The position numbers and the translations under genes were made by a program. Shown piece by piece: positions 20,501-32,319 of a stretch of 43,235 nucleotides of DNA (the first letter of the stretch is position 1; every line of letters begins with the position of its first letter). Under the pieces are notes generated by a model. That model had not been told where the DNA came from. It saw nothing but the letters and a program-made list of their open reading frames with translations, and ran no database searches. This DNA comes from Reclinomonas americana ATCC 50394 (taxonomy: Eukaryota; Jakobida; Jakobea; Jakobida). The stretch lies in the NCBI GenBank assembly GCA_048213135.1, contig PS015221.1:22782-66016 (forward strand), given 5' to 3'.

Positions 20501-23500
20501 ATGCGCTCGGAAATACTGGCCAGTGTGCGAAAATCGCGTCGCGAGTACTATGGAGTGGTGAGGTGAGTGTTGTCGCTCAGCGAACCACAAAATCTCTCTC
20601 TCTCTCTCTCTCCCCACCTTGATAACATCGTTCTCGACAACAACGATTTTCTCGTCGCGCAGAACAGAGGCCAGCTGCATCATGCGTCCCGGCCATCCCA
20701 GCGAATGGCGCCAAATCTCAGCAAACACCTTCGCATGTACACGCATGTGTCAACAAGCGATCTCCAACTTAAACTCTCGTAGCGCGTGAGCAAATAGTGA
20801 CTGACCTCGTATGACACCTCGCTGGCGACGAAGAACTCGAGGAGGAACTGCCGCACGTTGGCCTCGCTCATTGCCGACAGGTGGACGGCCTGCAGTTAGT
20901 TATTTGAGGAGATGAGAAAACAGGATGAACGGCAAGAGAGACTCTCTTGCCGCAACAGACACAAACCGTCAACTTAATGCCGGCTGCCGCACGCGGTGGG
21001 AGGTCCAGCATGCGGCGCACTTCCATATTGAGGTCCTCGGCGCGCATGGGAACGGCGTACGGAACGCGCACGGTGCCAAGCACCAGGAACGGGAGTCGTC
21101 GCATACGCGGCGGGAACTTGGCCACTCGTGCACGAGCGTAGCTAAAGGAGACAAAGTGCTGCAGAAGTGTGCGAGAGGCCTCGTCCAAATTGTGCGCGTT
21201 TTCCACCGACAGCAGCACGTAGCCAGGTTGAATGCCTGCGTTGCTTGCACGTCAGTATGCACAACAGCATCGAGCCCCGTGTGTACAAGTCACGCACCCC
21301 ATAATCGCTTTGCCAACTCGTCCATGAGGATGACACACAGCTCGAAGCGCTTGACGTCCAGCATTTGATTGTCCGGCAGCGGGTCGGTAAAGTTGAGCTC
21401 CAACAGTGGGTTGAGGAGGGCGGCCCAGGCCTTCAGATTGAGATTGCGCAGCACCTTTTGGACCAGTGCAGCCTCTGCGCCTGGGGCAGAGCCCGACGAG
21501 CGGCCGCGCGATCTATCGACATTGATCCCGTGTAAGGAAAATGACCACACCGAGACTGGGAAGAGTCCACGACTTTTGGCGTGTACGCAACTGGCTCTTG
21601 GGACGGGCGTTGAGCAGTTCCCAGAATCCACGCTTCCACGCCGAGAATGCCTCTCCAGCACCAATGAGACTGCCGTTGCACACCACCAGTGGGCACTGTG
21701 TGCGTGATTACGACGATGATGGGCGTCAGCAGTGAAAATAGAGGCACACAATTCAGTTGCATGTCAACAACACATACCACGTCTGGGGAGCGCCGGCGAC
21801 GACGCGCTTTTGCGGACAGAATTCGGCGCATGGTCGTCTGCAGGCCGCTGCCCATTGGACCCGCCAACACAAGCATTCTTCCCGGAATCTGGAGTTGCCA
21901 AAATTGTGCGCGTGAGCTTTTCTTAATCGCACTCCCCAGAAAGAAGGCAGTTTTCCTCACCGTCTCCATGGGCGATTCGCGTTGGAAGATCGACTGCCTT
22001 CTGACAGGTGTCTGGGGCATCGGTTGCTGTGCGGGCACCTAAGCAGTGAGCTACACGTTGACGCACTCTGCCTCTTTATCGTTGTCTCGAGTGGACTCAC
22101 CGGCGATACTGCGGGTGACGCGCCAGGCGACACGGGTGTCTCGGGCCGCATGGCGCCGAAATCACTCATATCAGTCGACAGACGCCGCAAACCAGACGGC
22201 GTCGGAGCCGTCAGTTCCTGTGCATCACTCTTTTCTCCCTCTGGTTCCTCCGCCGGCTGTGTGCGCACCATTCACCAAGTCAGCGACACAATCTGTCCAC
22301 TGCATTACTCAAACAGCGTGAACGAACCACTGATACGGCAAACACAGATGGTCGTCTGCGTGTGGCCGACGGACTGCGCGAGGTGTTGGTGGTGGCGGGA
22401 CTGTAGGGCTGACTGGAGTCGCCAGCACCATTGGACTGCAAGTGCGAGGGATTGGCGGCAATCTCCTTGATCGAGGCCACGGCGTCGTCGATGGCTTGGC
22501 GGATGTCCTCGCGACCAACTGCACAACATGGGTGCCGATGCGGTGAATAACCAACCGCTCCCGCACAATGTGCGTGCGATTCAAATATGTTACGAACCGT
22601 ACACCGACGATTGGCCGTCGTCGGCCTCCATGTCGCAGTTGAGTTGACGCCAGGCCGGCTCACGGTACTTGACGACTTGGTGACAGCTCACTGGAGTCTC
22701 CTTGCCTACAGAGATTGCCGATCACGGCAAGGTCAGAGGCACACCATGCGACGAAATTCGAGGGACGAGGGGCACCGCAAAAGACCTTTAAGTGTCACCA
22801 CCGTCGGTGTGTCGGAGAGCGTGTACTGAGAGTTGGCAATGGTGGGCTCCAGGAAGCAGCTCGCACTGCTGGCTTGGTCGCACAGCACCGGTAGCACGGA
22901 GAGTCGCCCTCCTGTTGTGTGTATGACAGTGAGTCTCACAACACGTGCCAGAGAGGGACGGTCTATTTCTCTCCTGCTTCAGTGATGTACCATGTTCAAC
23001 CGTGGGCCACAGGTAGCGCATTTTTGCCATGAGACGCGCGGCAGTGTTGACCACATCACCCAGCAACGTGAAGTCTTGGCGCAGAACCTCGACACCGACG
23101 CGACCAGTGTACGCAACACCCACACTGGAGGAAAAAAGAATGGAAAAAAGTACGTGAATGACCAGCACAGTGGATGGGGACAAGGAGGTGTCACACGACA
23201 AGCCCGCACCAGACACCAAGCGAAGATGGCATTGATTGCTTGCAGAACATATCGGCCAACTGCGCCGCGGCGTACACGGCACGCTGCTGGAAACCTGTTG
23301 TTTGTTTCGTACGCACATGCATGAGGACCGACTGTATGCTTCCGACGAGATCATGCCGGTACGCAACTGTCGCATGACTTGGGACTGAGGCCAAAGACAA
23401 GCAGTGCGCCGACGCCCTTCTCGTCCGCAAACACATTGGTGAGGACACCGTCCAGTGATTGCGCCACCTGCTGCGTCTTGCTGACGGCCCAGTGAATCTT

Positions 23501-26500
23501 GGAGGATCCACTGCGCATCATCTCCATGGTGGTGGGATCGTTGGTGTACGAGATGAAGACCACCGACACGTTGCGCAGCTCCGGCAGAATTGTGCCACTT
23601 CGCAGCATCATATCGGTGACGTACTTGGGCACCAGCGATGCCATGCAACTCCAAGCTTCCGGTGGGAAGACCTCAATCGGCAGCATGGTCTCGGTGTGCG
23701 CACTGAGCGCCAACGAGGCTCCGAGATCGGCGACGGCTTGCACCTGCAGGCGCCACGCCGACTGTTTCGGCTCCGGGAGTGGACACTCAGTCATGTCACC
23801 CAACCCGAAGCAGGCCGCCAGCTCTCTGTACCACGGAGCATGTGAGTATTTGTGAAACGCGCTCCTCACTTGCTGTGTGTGTATGTGGTGGTAAAAAATG
23901 TGGTACGCAACTTGCAATTGTTGGTTGCCGACCGGAGCATTGCGGCGGTCGTGTGACACAGCACAATGTCGCTGGAGCCGCACTCCTGCATGGCGTTCGC
24001 CAATGACTCGAAGGCGGCGCCACCACACACGTAGCGACACCGTCCACCAACACCACCGGCGATGCAGATGCTCAGTGGGCCGTAACCGATGCCTGGAAGA
24101 GAGAGACAGAGAGATAGAGAGGATGGAGTCAGCGCGCAAGGACAGTTGTTCGAGATTGGTGAAGCAAGCACACACTCACCCATGTGAATCAACAGCCGCA
24201 AATCGCCCACGCGATAGCTCGAAGCATACTGCATGAGTCGAGCGGTGCAGAGAGCAGCTCGTAGACTCGACACATTGGAGCCGTCGATTGAATGCAACGA
24301 TGCGGTGACCAGTTCCTTGCGGGCGTTGTCGTTCGGGTGCATGGCCGCCAGTTCCTGTCGCGCATACTCCTTGATCCTCTCAATGGCGATTGCGCGAGCC
24401 TCATCGTTCTCCTCGTCTGCAAAGAGCACCACCATCGCGTCGCCAACAAAGTACAGGACGTCGCCGCCGCACTCCTTGGTCACAATGTGGAGCAGCTTGG
24501 AGAAGTACTCGTTAATGATGACGACGAGCTGCTCCATTCCCTCCGAACCAAGTCCGCACAGCATCTCCGCCAGAGCAGTGAACCCTGCACAAACCACGAG
24601 TGTGAGGGCGTGCTGATCCAAGGCAGCTGCATGCACAATACACAAGCAACGGCACACAAACCGCTAATGTCCAGCAGCATGACACAGCCGACCACATCTC
24701 GGCTAAAGTCCATTCGCATTCCCCTGTCCTGGTTCTCTGTGACCTCCCGCAGCACCATTTCCTGTACAATGCGCGGCAGGAAGGCTCTGTGCGTGGGGGC
24801 GCGTTGCGCCTGCAGTGAGCTCACCACGCACACTCTCTCAGTGCTTTACATGGACAGACCTGGCGTCTGGCGAATCGCCATCTCCCATGAGCTGAACCTC
24901 GACAAGAGCAGAGCTGCCGGCCGCCAGCGGTGTCGACAGCACTTCTGGCGATGAACCGCGACTCCGTCGCTGCGATAAGCGCTTCGACTCGTGAGTCGAG
25001 TCGGAGGAGGCTGCTGTGGAAATCGACGGTCGCCGCATGTCGAGATTGGACGGACGGCGTCGCTCGTAGGCGGAAGCGCGGCGTGTCAACTTGCTGTCAC
25101 CGCCCGCATCGGCGACCACCACGGACTGACGACGGCTGTCCACCACAGACTGGCGGCGATTCATGCTCGGCGCACCGAGCGCCAGCGACGATCGACGACC
25201 CCTCCCTTCCTCAGCAAATGCTAATGACGGTCGCCGAGCACGACCACCTTCCTCGCCAGCAGGCATGCCCACCGCAAACGACGGTCGACGTGCCCTGCCT
25301 TCTTCGGCCTTGGGTGTGCCGGGAGCAAACGACGGTCGTCGAGCTCGTGCCTCCTCGACGACCGCAGCGGCACCGTGTGCGAACGACGGTCGGCGCACCA
25401 GTCCTTCGTCATCGTGTACCTGTTGCATGGGTCGTCGCATTGAACTGACCAGCAGAGGCTCACTGTAAAAGGCACACACAAAAAAGGACAGGAGCAGTGA
25501 GTGACGGAAAGGAACAGATGGACGAGGGTGGGTGGCGACGCACTCGTCGGTGCCGGAGGATTCGACTGACGTCAGTGTGGACTGGCCACTCTGTGAGCTG
25601 TCGTCGGCAGAGCTCGGACGCCGACCAAACACCTCAGCCGCCGCCGTTGAATCACTGAGCGACCGTCGATGTCTGTCTCGTGCAGGGAACAGCGCGTTAA
25701 CATGCAGACTGTTCCGTCGAGCACTCGAGCTATCCACAGCGGCGGTGGCGGCGGCGGCGGCCGCCGCCGCACTTGAGAGCAACTGTGAATCGTTGTTGCC
25801 GCCTGCGGCGGTGGTAGCTGCAGTAGCGGAAGGTGCGTGCAGGCTGCGAGTGCTGTCGTTGCTTGTAAGCACAGGTGTGCTGGAGCGGCCACTGCCCGGA
25901 GATCGTGGCGAGGGGCCCACCGAATTCGGCTCTGAGGCCGAAAAAGTCATCTTGGTGTCGCGCTGATCGGCAGACGACGCTCCGACCGCGTCGTTGCGAG
26001 CACGATCCGGGATCGCCATCTGCAGATCAATCGACAGCGACATGGTGCCGGCCGACTTATCCACCGAGTCCACCGTGATGCCCACGCCACCGGCGGAGGC
26101 TGGCGCCGTGAAATCCACATCGACCACTGACGAATGCAACACAATGCGCGGCGTAGGCCGCATGCTGCGCTTGCCCGCTGCCGCCGCTGCTGTCTCGTCC
26201 GTGTCCGACAGTACGAGAATGGGTGATGAGCGAGCAGACAGCGATCGCTCGACGCTGTTGGGCCGACTGGTCGGTGCGCTGCGACTGCTGCCACTCGCCT
26301 TGTCGCTCAGTGCCCGCAAGTATGCGAGACCGCGCTTCGCCGCCTGCGTCTTGTCCTCCTTTTGCGTGCGCGCTGACTGCGCCGACGACGGCTTGCTGCG
26401 AGTTGGTGAGTGCGACGGCTGTCGCTTTGCTCCGCGGAATCCACGACGCTGCTCGGCGGCTTTAGGCGGCAAGATGGTGGACGACGCACCAGCCGCGGCT

Positions 26501-27867
26501 GAACGCGCCGACTGGCTGCGACGTTCCGTCGTGTCGAGGCGAAGCTGAGCTTGCGCGGCGCCGGCACGCATTCGCCGCCGAATGGTCATGGGGACGGCCA
26601 CGTCGGGAGGCGGTCGCTTGGTGGTCATTGGCGGCGACGGCATGTTGACAACTGGCCGCACGGCATGCAGGCCCTCGCGGGCCGGAGACATTGTAGTTGA
26701 TGGTGGTGGTGGTGGCTGCTTGGCCAGCGGCCACAAAAGACGAGGAACTGGGCTGGCAGGCAGCTGCGCATTGTCTGGTGCCCACACCTTGTTGGGTGAG
26801 CAGTTTGCGGTCTCCGGCGAGCGAGCTGGTGAACGCGCCGCCGATTGTGCCTGCCGCCAGTCCTCCACAAAGCTGTCGTTGAAATACTCCTCGGGATCGT
26901 CGACATAGTCCACCAGTACGCCGGGCAGGCGATCCAAGTCGCTCGTCTCGAAGATAAAGTCTTCGTCCGCCAGTGGCAAGTGCGAGTGGACCGGACTCGA
27001 TCCACGGCTGCCACCTCGACTGTCGCCCGACTGTGGAGGGGAGTGAGGACAGACAGTTGTGTAAGTTGAAATTCTTACCAACGACGACGAAACAATGTGC
27101 GTGCTTCGGGAGCTTGAATGCTTCAAAGGAAGCGGCGGCTGCTGTTGTTGTGCGCCCACGCCACGATCGCCGCCAGTTGTCGTTGTTGTTGTCAGCGACC
27201 AGCACTTGGGCACGAGCTTGGACAGGGCGCTGCTCTCAAACTGCATCTCGCGATTGTCGCCGGCCGACACTGGCCGTGAGGCGACCTTTGCAGGCGCAGC
27301 GGCAGCACTTCGCACGCCACTCGTTCCGTGCGAGCGCGGCACCAGGTCGACAGATGGTGGCCAGTTGAACGATTCTTGGCTACTGACGAGCTGCAGGTCG
27401 CTTGTGGAGGCCACCGAGGCTGGCGCGTAGCGCTTGTTGCTGGCCGATTCCGGTCGCTGGTGAGTGGCCGACCTGGGTCGCTGCAGCGATGCCGACAGTG
27501 GCCGCATGGGCGACTTGCTGCGACTCAACAATCCGCGCTCCTCCGCACGTCGCAGCACCTCGGTCACCGAATGCGCAAAGCAGAACGGCACAGGCTGGCC
27601 ACCGCGGCGGCTGCTGCCCTGAGTCGCTGGTCGCTGCGTTCGGCCGCCAGCTGCTCTCGCCACCGTTGCAGCGGCCGCCATGACGGTTGCTGGCGGTGGC
27701 ACAAACGACGGCATGAGGCGCGACGCGGGTGCACGAGGTGTCACCAGCAGCGCCGGCAGCTGCATAAGCGAGACGCGTGACGCATCGCGTGGGGGCGACG
27801 AGGAGGGTGGCGAGGCCGGTGCCGAAACACTCGTTGGGAGTGTTCGCCCTACGGCCAAGTGTTCCAT
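17570..27867 (-). CDS. Giant soluble-type adenylyl cyclase: disordered N-terminus, C1, C2, NTPase, TPR-like tail
   Basis: Known: soluble adenylyl cyclases (ADCY10 type) make cAMP and have paired class III domains, then an NTPase module and a helical tail. Seen in transcript order: an N-terminus of about 1000 residues, rich in Ser, Pro, Arg and Ala (27867 to about 24850), ending in ten RRxS motifs; a first cyclase domain C1 (24830-23890) with VMLLDISG/FTALAEML and GGDVLYFVGDAMVVLF, giving both metal aspartates; C2 (23650-22990) with ELRNVSVVFISYTND, NVFADEKGVGALLVFG and DFTLLGDVVNTAARLM, giving the Asn and Arg of the transition state; a linker with two more RRxS sites; a P-loop-like GPMGSGLQTT at 21870, SVENAHNLDEAS and PFLVLGTVRVPYAV; winged-helix-like segments; and TPR-like helices (AFEDFEHMFDQRK, MAKMYAHLGKYTEADRCF) up to the TGA at 17570. 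Start Met 27867 follows a splice acceptor; an upstream exon is possible. Some 25 introns. A split into two genes is possible, but the domain order argues against it. Confidence 0.9.
25018..25396 (-). other. Array of ten RRxS (protein kinase A consensus) motifs in the cyclase N-terminus
   Basis: Within about 125 residues before C1: RRPSFAHG, RRPSFAPG, RRPSFAVG, RRPSLAFA, RRSSLALG, RRQSVVDS, RRQSVVVA, RRASAYE, RRPSNLD, RRPSIST. The first five are repeats of about 17-20 residues with acidic spacers (AEEGRA, EEARA). R-R-x-S-hydrophobic is the classical PKA site. Confidence 0.85.
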
Positions 27868-28488
27868 CGACACCGCACCTCGACTCAAGTCGCTGCTGGC
27901 ACACAGCAAACACACACACACACACACCAAGAAACGAAACAAGCGTGAGTTTTAAGCGACAGTGGCCTCTGATAGGTCAGAATATTGCGACAAGTAGTGT
28001 GGCCGTTGCAAGCAATACTGTGTGCCCACAGTGTCAATTCGTGCGTGCAAGAGTGCGTGCGCGTGTGTGTGTCTGCGCTCCACGTCTGCGTGCTCTGCCT
28101 CTCTACCACACGCGCACTCGTCCTGTCTCACACTGCCTGTGGCTCTGGTGGAGAAAAAATGTGCCTTCTGTGTCAAATACAGCATACCTTTTCTCGATGT
28201 TTTCAAGAAAACGAAGTGGACAGTTTGCGGTGTTTGTCATCTGTCCACGTTACATAAACCGCGGGCTTTGTGTAAACAGGCGACACCATGTGTTCGTCCC
28301 CTCCGTTGCCCTCGATCGCCCCACCGACGCCATCTTTCACTCACCTCTTCCGAGCGCAGATGACGACGACGGCGGCGACGACGATGATGACTGCGGCAGC
28401 AGCAGCCAGGGGTCGATTGTGGTGATCCGTGCCGCAGCCCCTGCCACCGCCACCCACCATTCCTCCGGCATTCGCCGTGCCAGTGTCA
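27868..28488. promoter_or_regulatory. Shared upstream region of the cyclase and a divergent gene
   Basis: 621 bases between two divergent start codons. It contains a CA repeat near 27909-27928, which on the cyclase transcript is a TG tract before a splice acceptor (so a 5' UTR intron or first exon probably lies here). It also holds a GAC/GAT-rich stretch at about 28362-28395 that reads as Asp codons in frame upstream of the next gene, so that gene may start earlier. No TATA box seen. Confidence 0.45.
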
Positions 28489-31400
28489 TGGCGTACTACG
28501 ACGAGGACTGGTGGGACGACGACGACGACGATGGAGCGGCGGCGGCGGCGGCGGCGGCAGCGGAAGCCGCGGAGTCCGCCAGGTTACAGGAGGAGGCGGA
28601 GGCGGCGGCGCGACGTGTGTGCGCCGATGTNNNNNNNNNNNNNNNNNNNNNNNNAGGAAGTTTGCCGACCGCACGAGTGTAATGTGCACAGTATCGCAAG
28701 GTGTGTGACGACGCGGGCAAGGCCAGCAAGGTCGGCGATCTGCACAGTGTGTTGCAGCAGGTGGACGACACGAATGAGGCGGCTGCTGCTGCCGCCGCCG
28801 CTGCCACGGCAGCAGCTGAGGCGGCCGAGGCAGAGCAAGAACGGAGATTCGCATTATCGTCACCGACTGCGTCTGGCACGACCACCGCCGCCCCTCGCAA
28901 TCGGTCAGTGGCACCGGCGCGCAAGTCACTGCCTACCTCGCTTCGCGGTCAGAGTGGGAGTGTCTTGGCCGACAATGATGTACCGGAGAACTCGATCGCC
29001 GTCCACGATACGGACGGCGTCGGCAGCCGACCACCGGCCGCCCAGCGTTCATCTCCACATGCCGTGTCGGCTGCGACTGCCGGCTCCTACTCTTCTCCCC
29101 AGCCACACGACACGTACACTGAGGTGCCACCGCGCCACACGTGGGACAGTCGATACGGTACGTTGCGCAGTGGAGCGGCGCTTCTCTCATTTGCAGTGAT
29201 ATTCATTGTGGCTTGGCGGCAGACACGAGCGATGCGCCCGACCCGCGGCAACTGCAGTACGACATGGAGCGTGGCGGCCGCGGTGGTGGTGGTGGCAGTC
29301 CCGGCGGTGTTGGAGAGGGGGCGATGCTTGCTGCAGGAGCAGCAGCGGCTGCCCCGTACGGTGGCTCCCGACATGCCAGTGCACCCGACACGGCGCACTG
29401 GGGAGCGGCCGTGGATCAGGAGGCACAGTTCNNNNNNNNNNNNNNNNNNNNNNNNNNNNNNNNNNNNNNNNNNNNNNNNNNNNNNNNNNNNNNNNNNNNN
29501 NNNNNNNNNNNNNNNNNNNNNNNNNNNNNNNNNNNNNNNNNNNNNNNNNNNNNNNNNNNNNNNNNNNNNNNNNNNNNNNNNNNNNNNNNNNNNNNNNNNN
29601 NNNNNNNNNNNNNNNNNNNNNNNNNNNNNNNNNNNNNNNNNNNNNNNNNNNNNNNNNNNNNNNNNNNNNNNNNNNNNNNNNNNNNNNNNNNNNNNNNNNN
29701 NNNNNNNNNNNNNNNNNNNNNNNNNNNNNNNNNNNNNNNNNNNNNNNNNNNNNNNNNNNNNNNNNNNNNNNNNNNNNNNNNNNNNNNNNNNNNNNNNNNN
29801 NNNNNNNNNNNNNNNNNNNNNNNNNNNNNNNNNNNNNNNNNNNNNNNNNNNNNNNNNNNNNNNNNNNNNNNNNNNNNNNNNNNNNNNNNNNNNNNNNNNN
29901 NNNNNNNNNNNNNNNNNNNNNNNNNNNNNNNNNNNNNNNNNNNNNNNNNNNNNNNNNNNNNNNNNNNNNNNNNNNNNNNNNNNNNNNNNNNNNNNNNNNN
30001 NNNNNNNNNNNNNNNNNNNNNNNNNNNNNNNNNNNNNNNNNNNNNNNNNNNNNNNNNNNNNNNNNNNNNNNNNNNNNNNNNNNNNNNNNNNNNNNNNNNN
30101 NNNNNNNNNNNNNNNNNNNNNNNNNNNNNNNNNNNNNNNNNNNNNNNNNNNNNNNNNNNNNNNNNNNNNNNNNNNNNNNNNNNNNNNNNNNNNNNNNNNN
30201 NNNNNNNNNNNNNNNNNNNNNNNNNNNNNNNNNNNNNNNNNNNNNNNNNNNNNNNNNNNNNNNNNNNNNNNNNNNNNNNNNNNNNNNNNNNNNNNNNNNN
30301 NNNNNNNNNNNNNNNNNNNNNNNNNNNNNNNNNNNNNNNNNNNNGGAACTGATCGAGGAGGATGTGGAGCAGGTGCGTGACAGCTGCCGGCACCTTCGTT
30401 TTTTTTGTCTCGATACAAGCTCATTGATTGGCCGCCACCGCAGTTGGCCAACGCCCCCCTGTGGGAGGACAAGCAGTCGCGACAGCGACCACTGCCGAAG
30501 CGCCCGTTGCGTCCATGATCTTCCTTCCCACCTGTCGCGCACTAGTTGGCGACTGATCCAGATTCACACAGACCAACGCGCTTTGCACTGTTTGAACGCC
30601 TGAGCAAGCGAGCTCAGGAAACGGTTTCGTATTCTTCGCGTGCGATACAGTCTGTTCGTCGACTCACTCCCTCTCTCTCCACCAACACAGCTGAAGCGCA
30701 TCGAGGGCAAGAAAGAGGAACTTCGACTGGAACGGGAGCGCTCGTTGCTGCTGACGATGAACGCTGCCACGGCTGCGGCTACGCCCCTGTTGGATGCATC
30801 GCCGCCGTCGGTTCTCGCACGACAGATTGTCACGCCTCCGGGACGGGTTCGTGCATCAGGAGTGTTTGTATCGCCTTTTCATTCGCACCTGTCTCACCAC
30901 CCCACGCCGCACACAGCCCTTCAGTCGAAGTGCTCCACCCCTGCAGCAGCAACCTCAGCAACCGCAGCGCAGCCCGTCGCCGCTGGCGCAAAGCGTGCAA
31001 GCCGCAGTGGCATTCCACAGCGCCCCGCATTCGTGGTCCCTCCCGCAGCGAACTGCCGGTCCGCTGCACGCTTCGGACAGGCTGCCGACCACCGTGATGA
31101 CGGCGCTGGCTCGCGTGGCCGGTCACCGTGAGCACCGCAGTATGTCTGCGCCGCCACCTCCCACCGATTCTGTCGGTACTGCCTCGCCACCGCCATTCTC
31201 CTCGCCATCCGACGGTAGCACGGCTGCTACTGGCGGTGGCGGTGGCGCTGGTGGCAGTCCACTCCTCTCACCCGCCAAGCGCACCCGTCGACAGAGCCAC
31301 GGTGCTTCGTCCATGCGCTCGCCGCCGTCACCGCTGCTGCCAGTGGCGCGTGCATCGACGCCAGCCGCCGGTGCCATGAGCAGTGCGTGGCGGACGCCGC

Positions 31401-31531
31401 CGTCTTCAGCTGCCGGCGGTGGTCAGGCGCTGCCGAGTGTTCCACTTCGTCGAGACGTGGTTACGGCGGCCGGCAACCGGCTGCAGAGCACGACCGACGG
31501 ATCTGGGCGCCGTGCTGCAACACCGTGGTGA
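28489..31531 (+). CDS. Low-complexity Ala/Ser/Pro-rich protein with acidic start, unknown (two gaps)
   Basis: Start chosen at ATG 28489: MAYYDEDWWDDDDDDG, nine Ala, then an Ala/Glu/Arg helix (AESARLQEEAEAAARRV). After a 24-N gap: YRKVCDDAGKASKVGDLHSV, LQQVDDTNE, a second Ala tract, then Ser/Thr/Pro-rich sequence. After the 913-N gap: ELIEEDVEQ, LIDWPPPQLANAPLWEDKQS, RPTRFALFERLSKRAQE, QLKRIEGKKEELRLERERS (charged helix) and a long Pro/Ser/Ala tail with TRRQSHGASS, ending RRAATPW and TGA at 31531. No domain recognised. Helical and coiled-coil pieces inside a disordered chain suggest a scaffold or regulator, but that is guesswork. Exon borders in the disordered parts are uncertain. Confidence 0.55.
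28631..28654. other. Assembly gap (24 N)
   Basis: Short N run within the first coding part of the Ala-rich gene. Confidence 0.99.
29432..30344. other. Assembly gap (913 N)
   Basis: N run inside the Ala/Ser/Pro-rich gene; exons on both sides read on plus. Confidence 0.99.
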
Positions 31532-31555
31532 GGAAAAAATGTAATGTTGTTACAA

Positions 31556-32276
31556 TTACTGTTGTTGCTGTTGTTGGTGACCATGCACGCGACGCCATGC
31601 ACGGCGCCACCAAGACACGGGCTGCTGCGCGCGACGATAGGCCTCCATGTCGCCCCAAAAGCCCGTCAACTTCTTGCGCGCCCGATTCTCCGCGGCTGTG
31701 TACGCTTTCTGCACCGACGGCGGCAGGCACGTCCACTCGTCGCCCGTCGCCGTTCGAGCCACGCCCATTCGCAGCAGATCGAGCGCCACATCACCGCGCC
31801 CGAAAACCTGCACCCCATATCTCTCTTGCTTAAGCAACACCACGAAGAAGGCACGAGAAAGAAAGAGCAGACCTTGCGATACAACAAGCGACCAATCACT
31901 GGTCCATCGTCCACTGTTTCCGTCGTGGGACCACGCATCACTTGCAACCAGGTCTCGGATCGGCGAGCGCTCAGTCGATGCACCGCCAGCTGCACCTCAC
32001 TTGTCCGCATCGCTCTCATCGCCGGCGGCATCTCCTCCACCGACGACACTCCAGCCAGCCGAACCACCATCGCCTCCTCGCCCGTCGACACAGCACCCTG
32101 CCATTGCCGCCAAAAGCGAGTCCACGCCGGTGGAGTGTGCACCACTCGACACACAAACTCGCGAGTGGGCGACACGCCAACATATTCGCACGGAATCGTC
32201 AGTCGCTGCGCGTAGTCCGCGGCGGCAAAGTCCGCGGCGCTCTTGAGTTGCACAAACTGCGAGCGCGGGCGATGAG

Positions 32277-32319
<43 letters not shown>

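Noticed and set aside
19850-20566. Long plus-strand ORF (238 codons) opposite the cyclase
   Set aside because: Composition is that of an antisense shadow (Arg/Cys/His-rich, no family). The minus frames carry the NTPase and helical segments.
27868-27942. Apparent signal peptide (MFRFLVCVCVCLLCASS) at the start of the long cyclase ORF
   Set aside because: The Val-Cys run is a translated TG microsatellite just before a splice acceptor (TGTGCCAG). It is intronic, not a secretion signal.
29087-30603. Several 400+ codon ORFs on both strands
   Set aside because: They are open only because the 913-N gap contains no stop codons.
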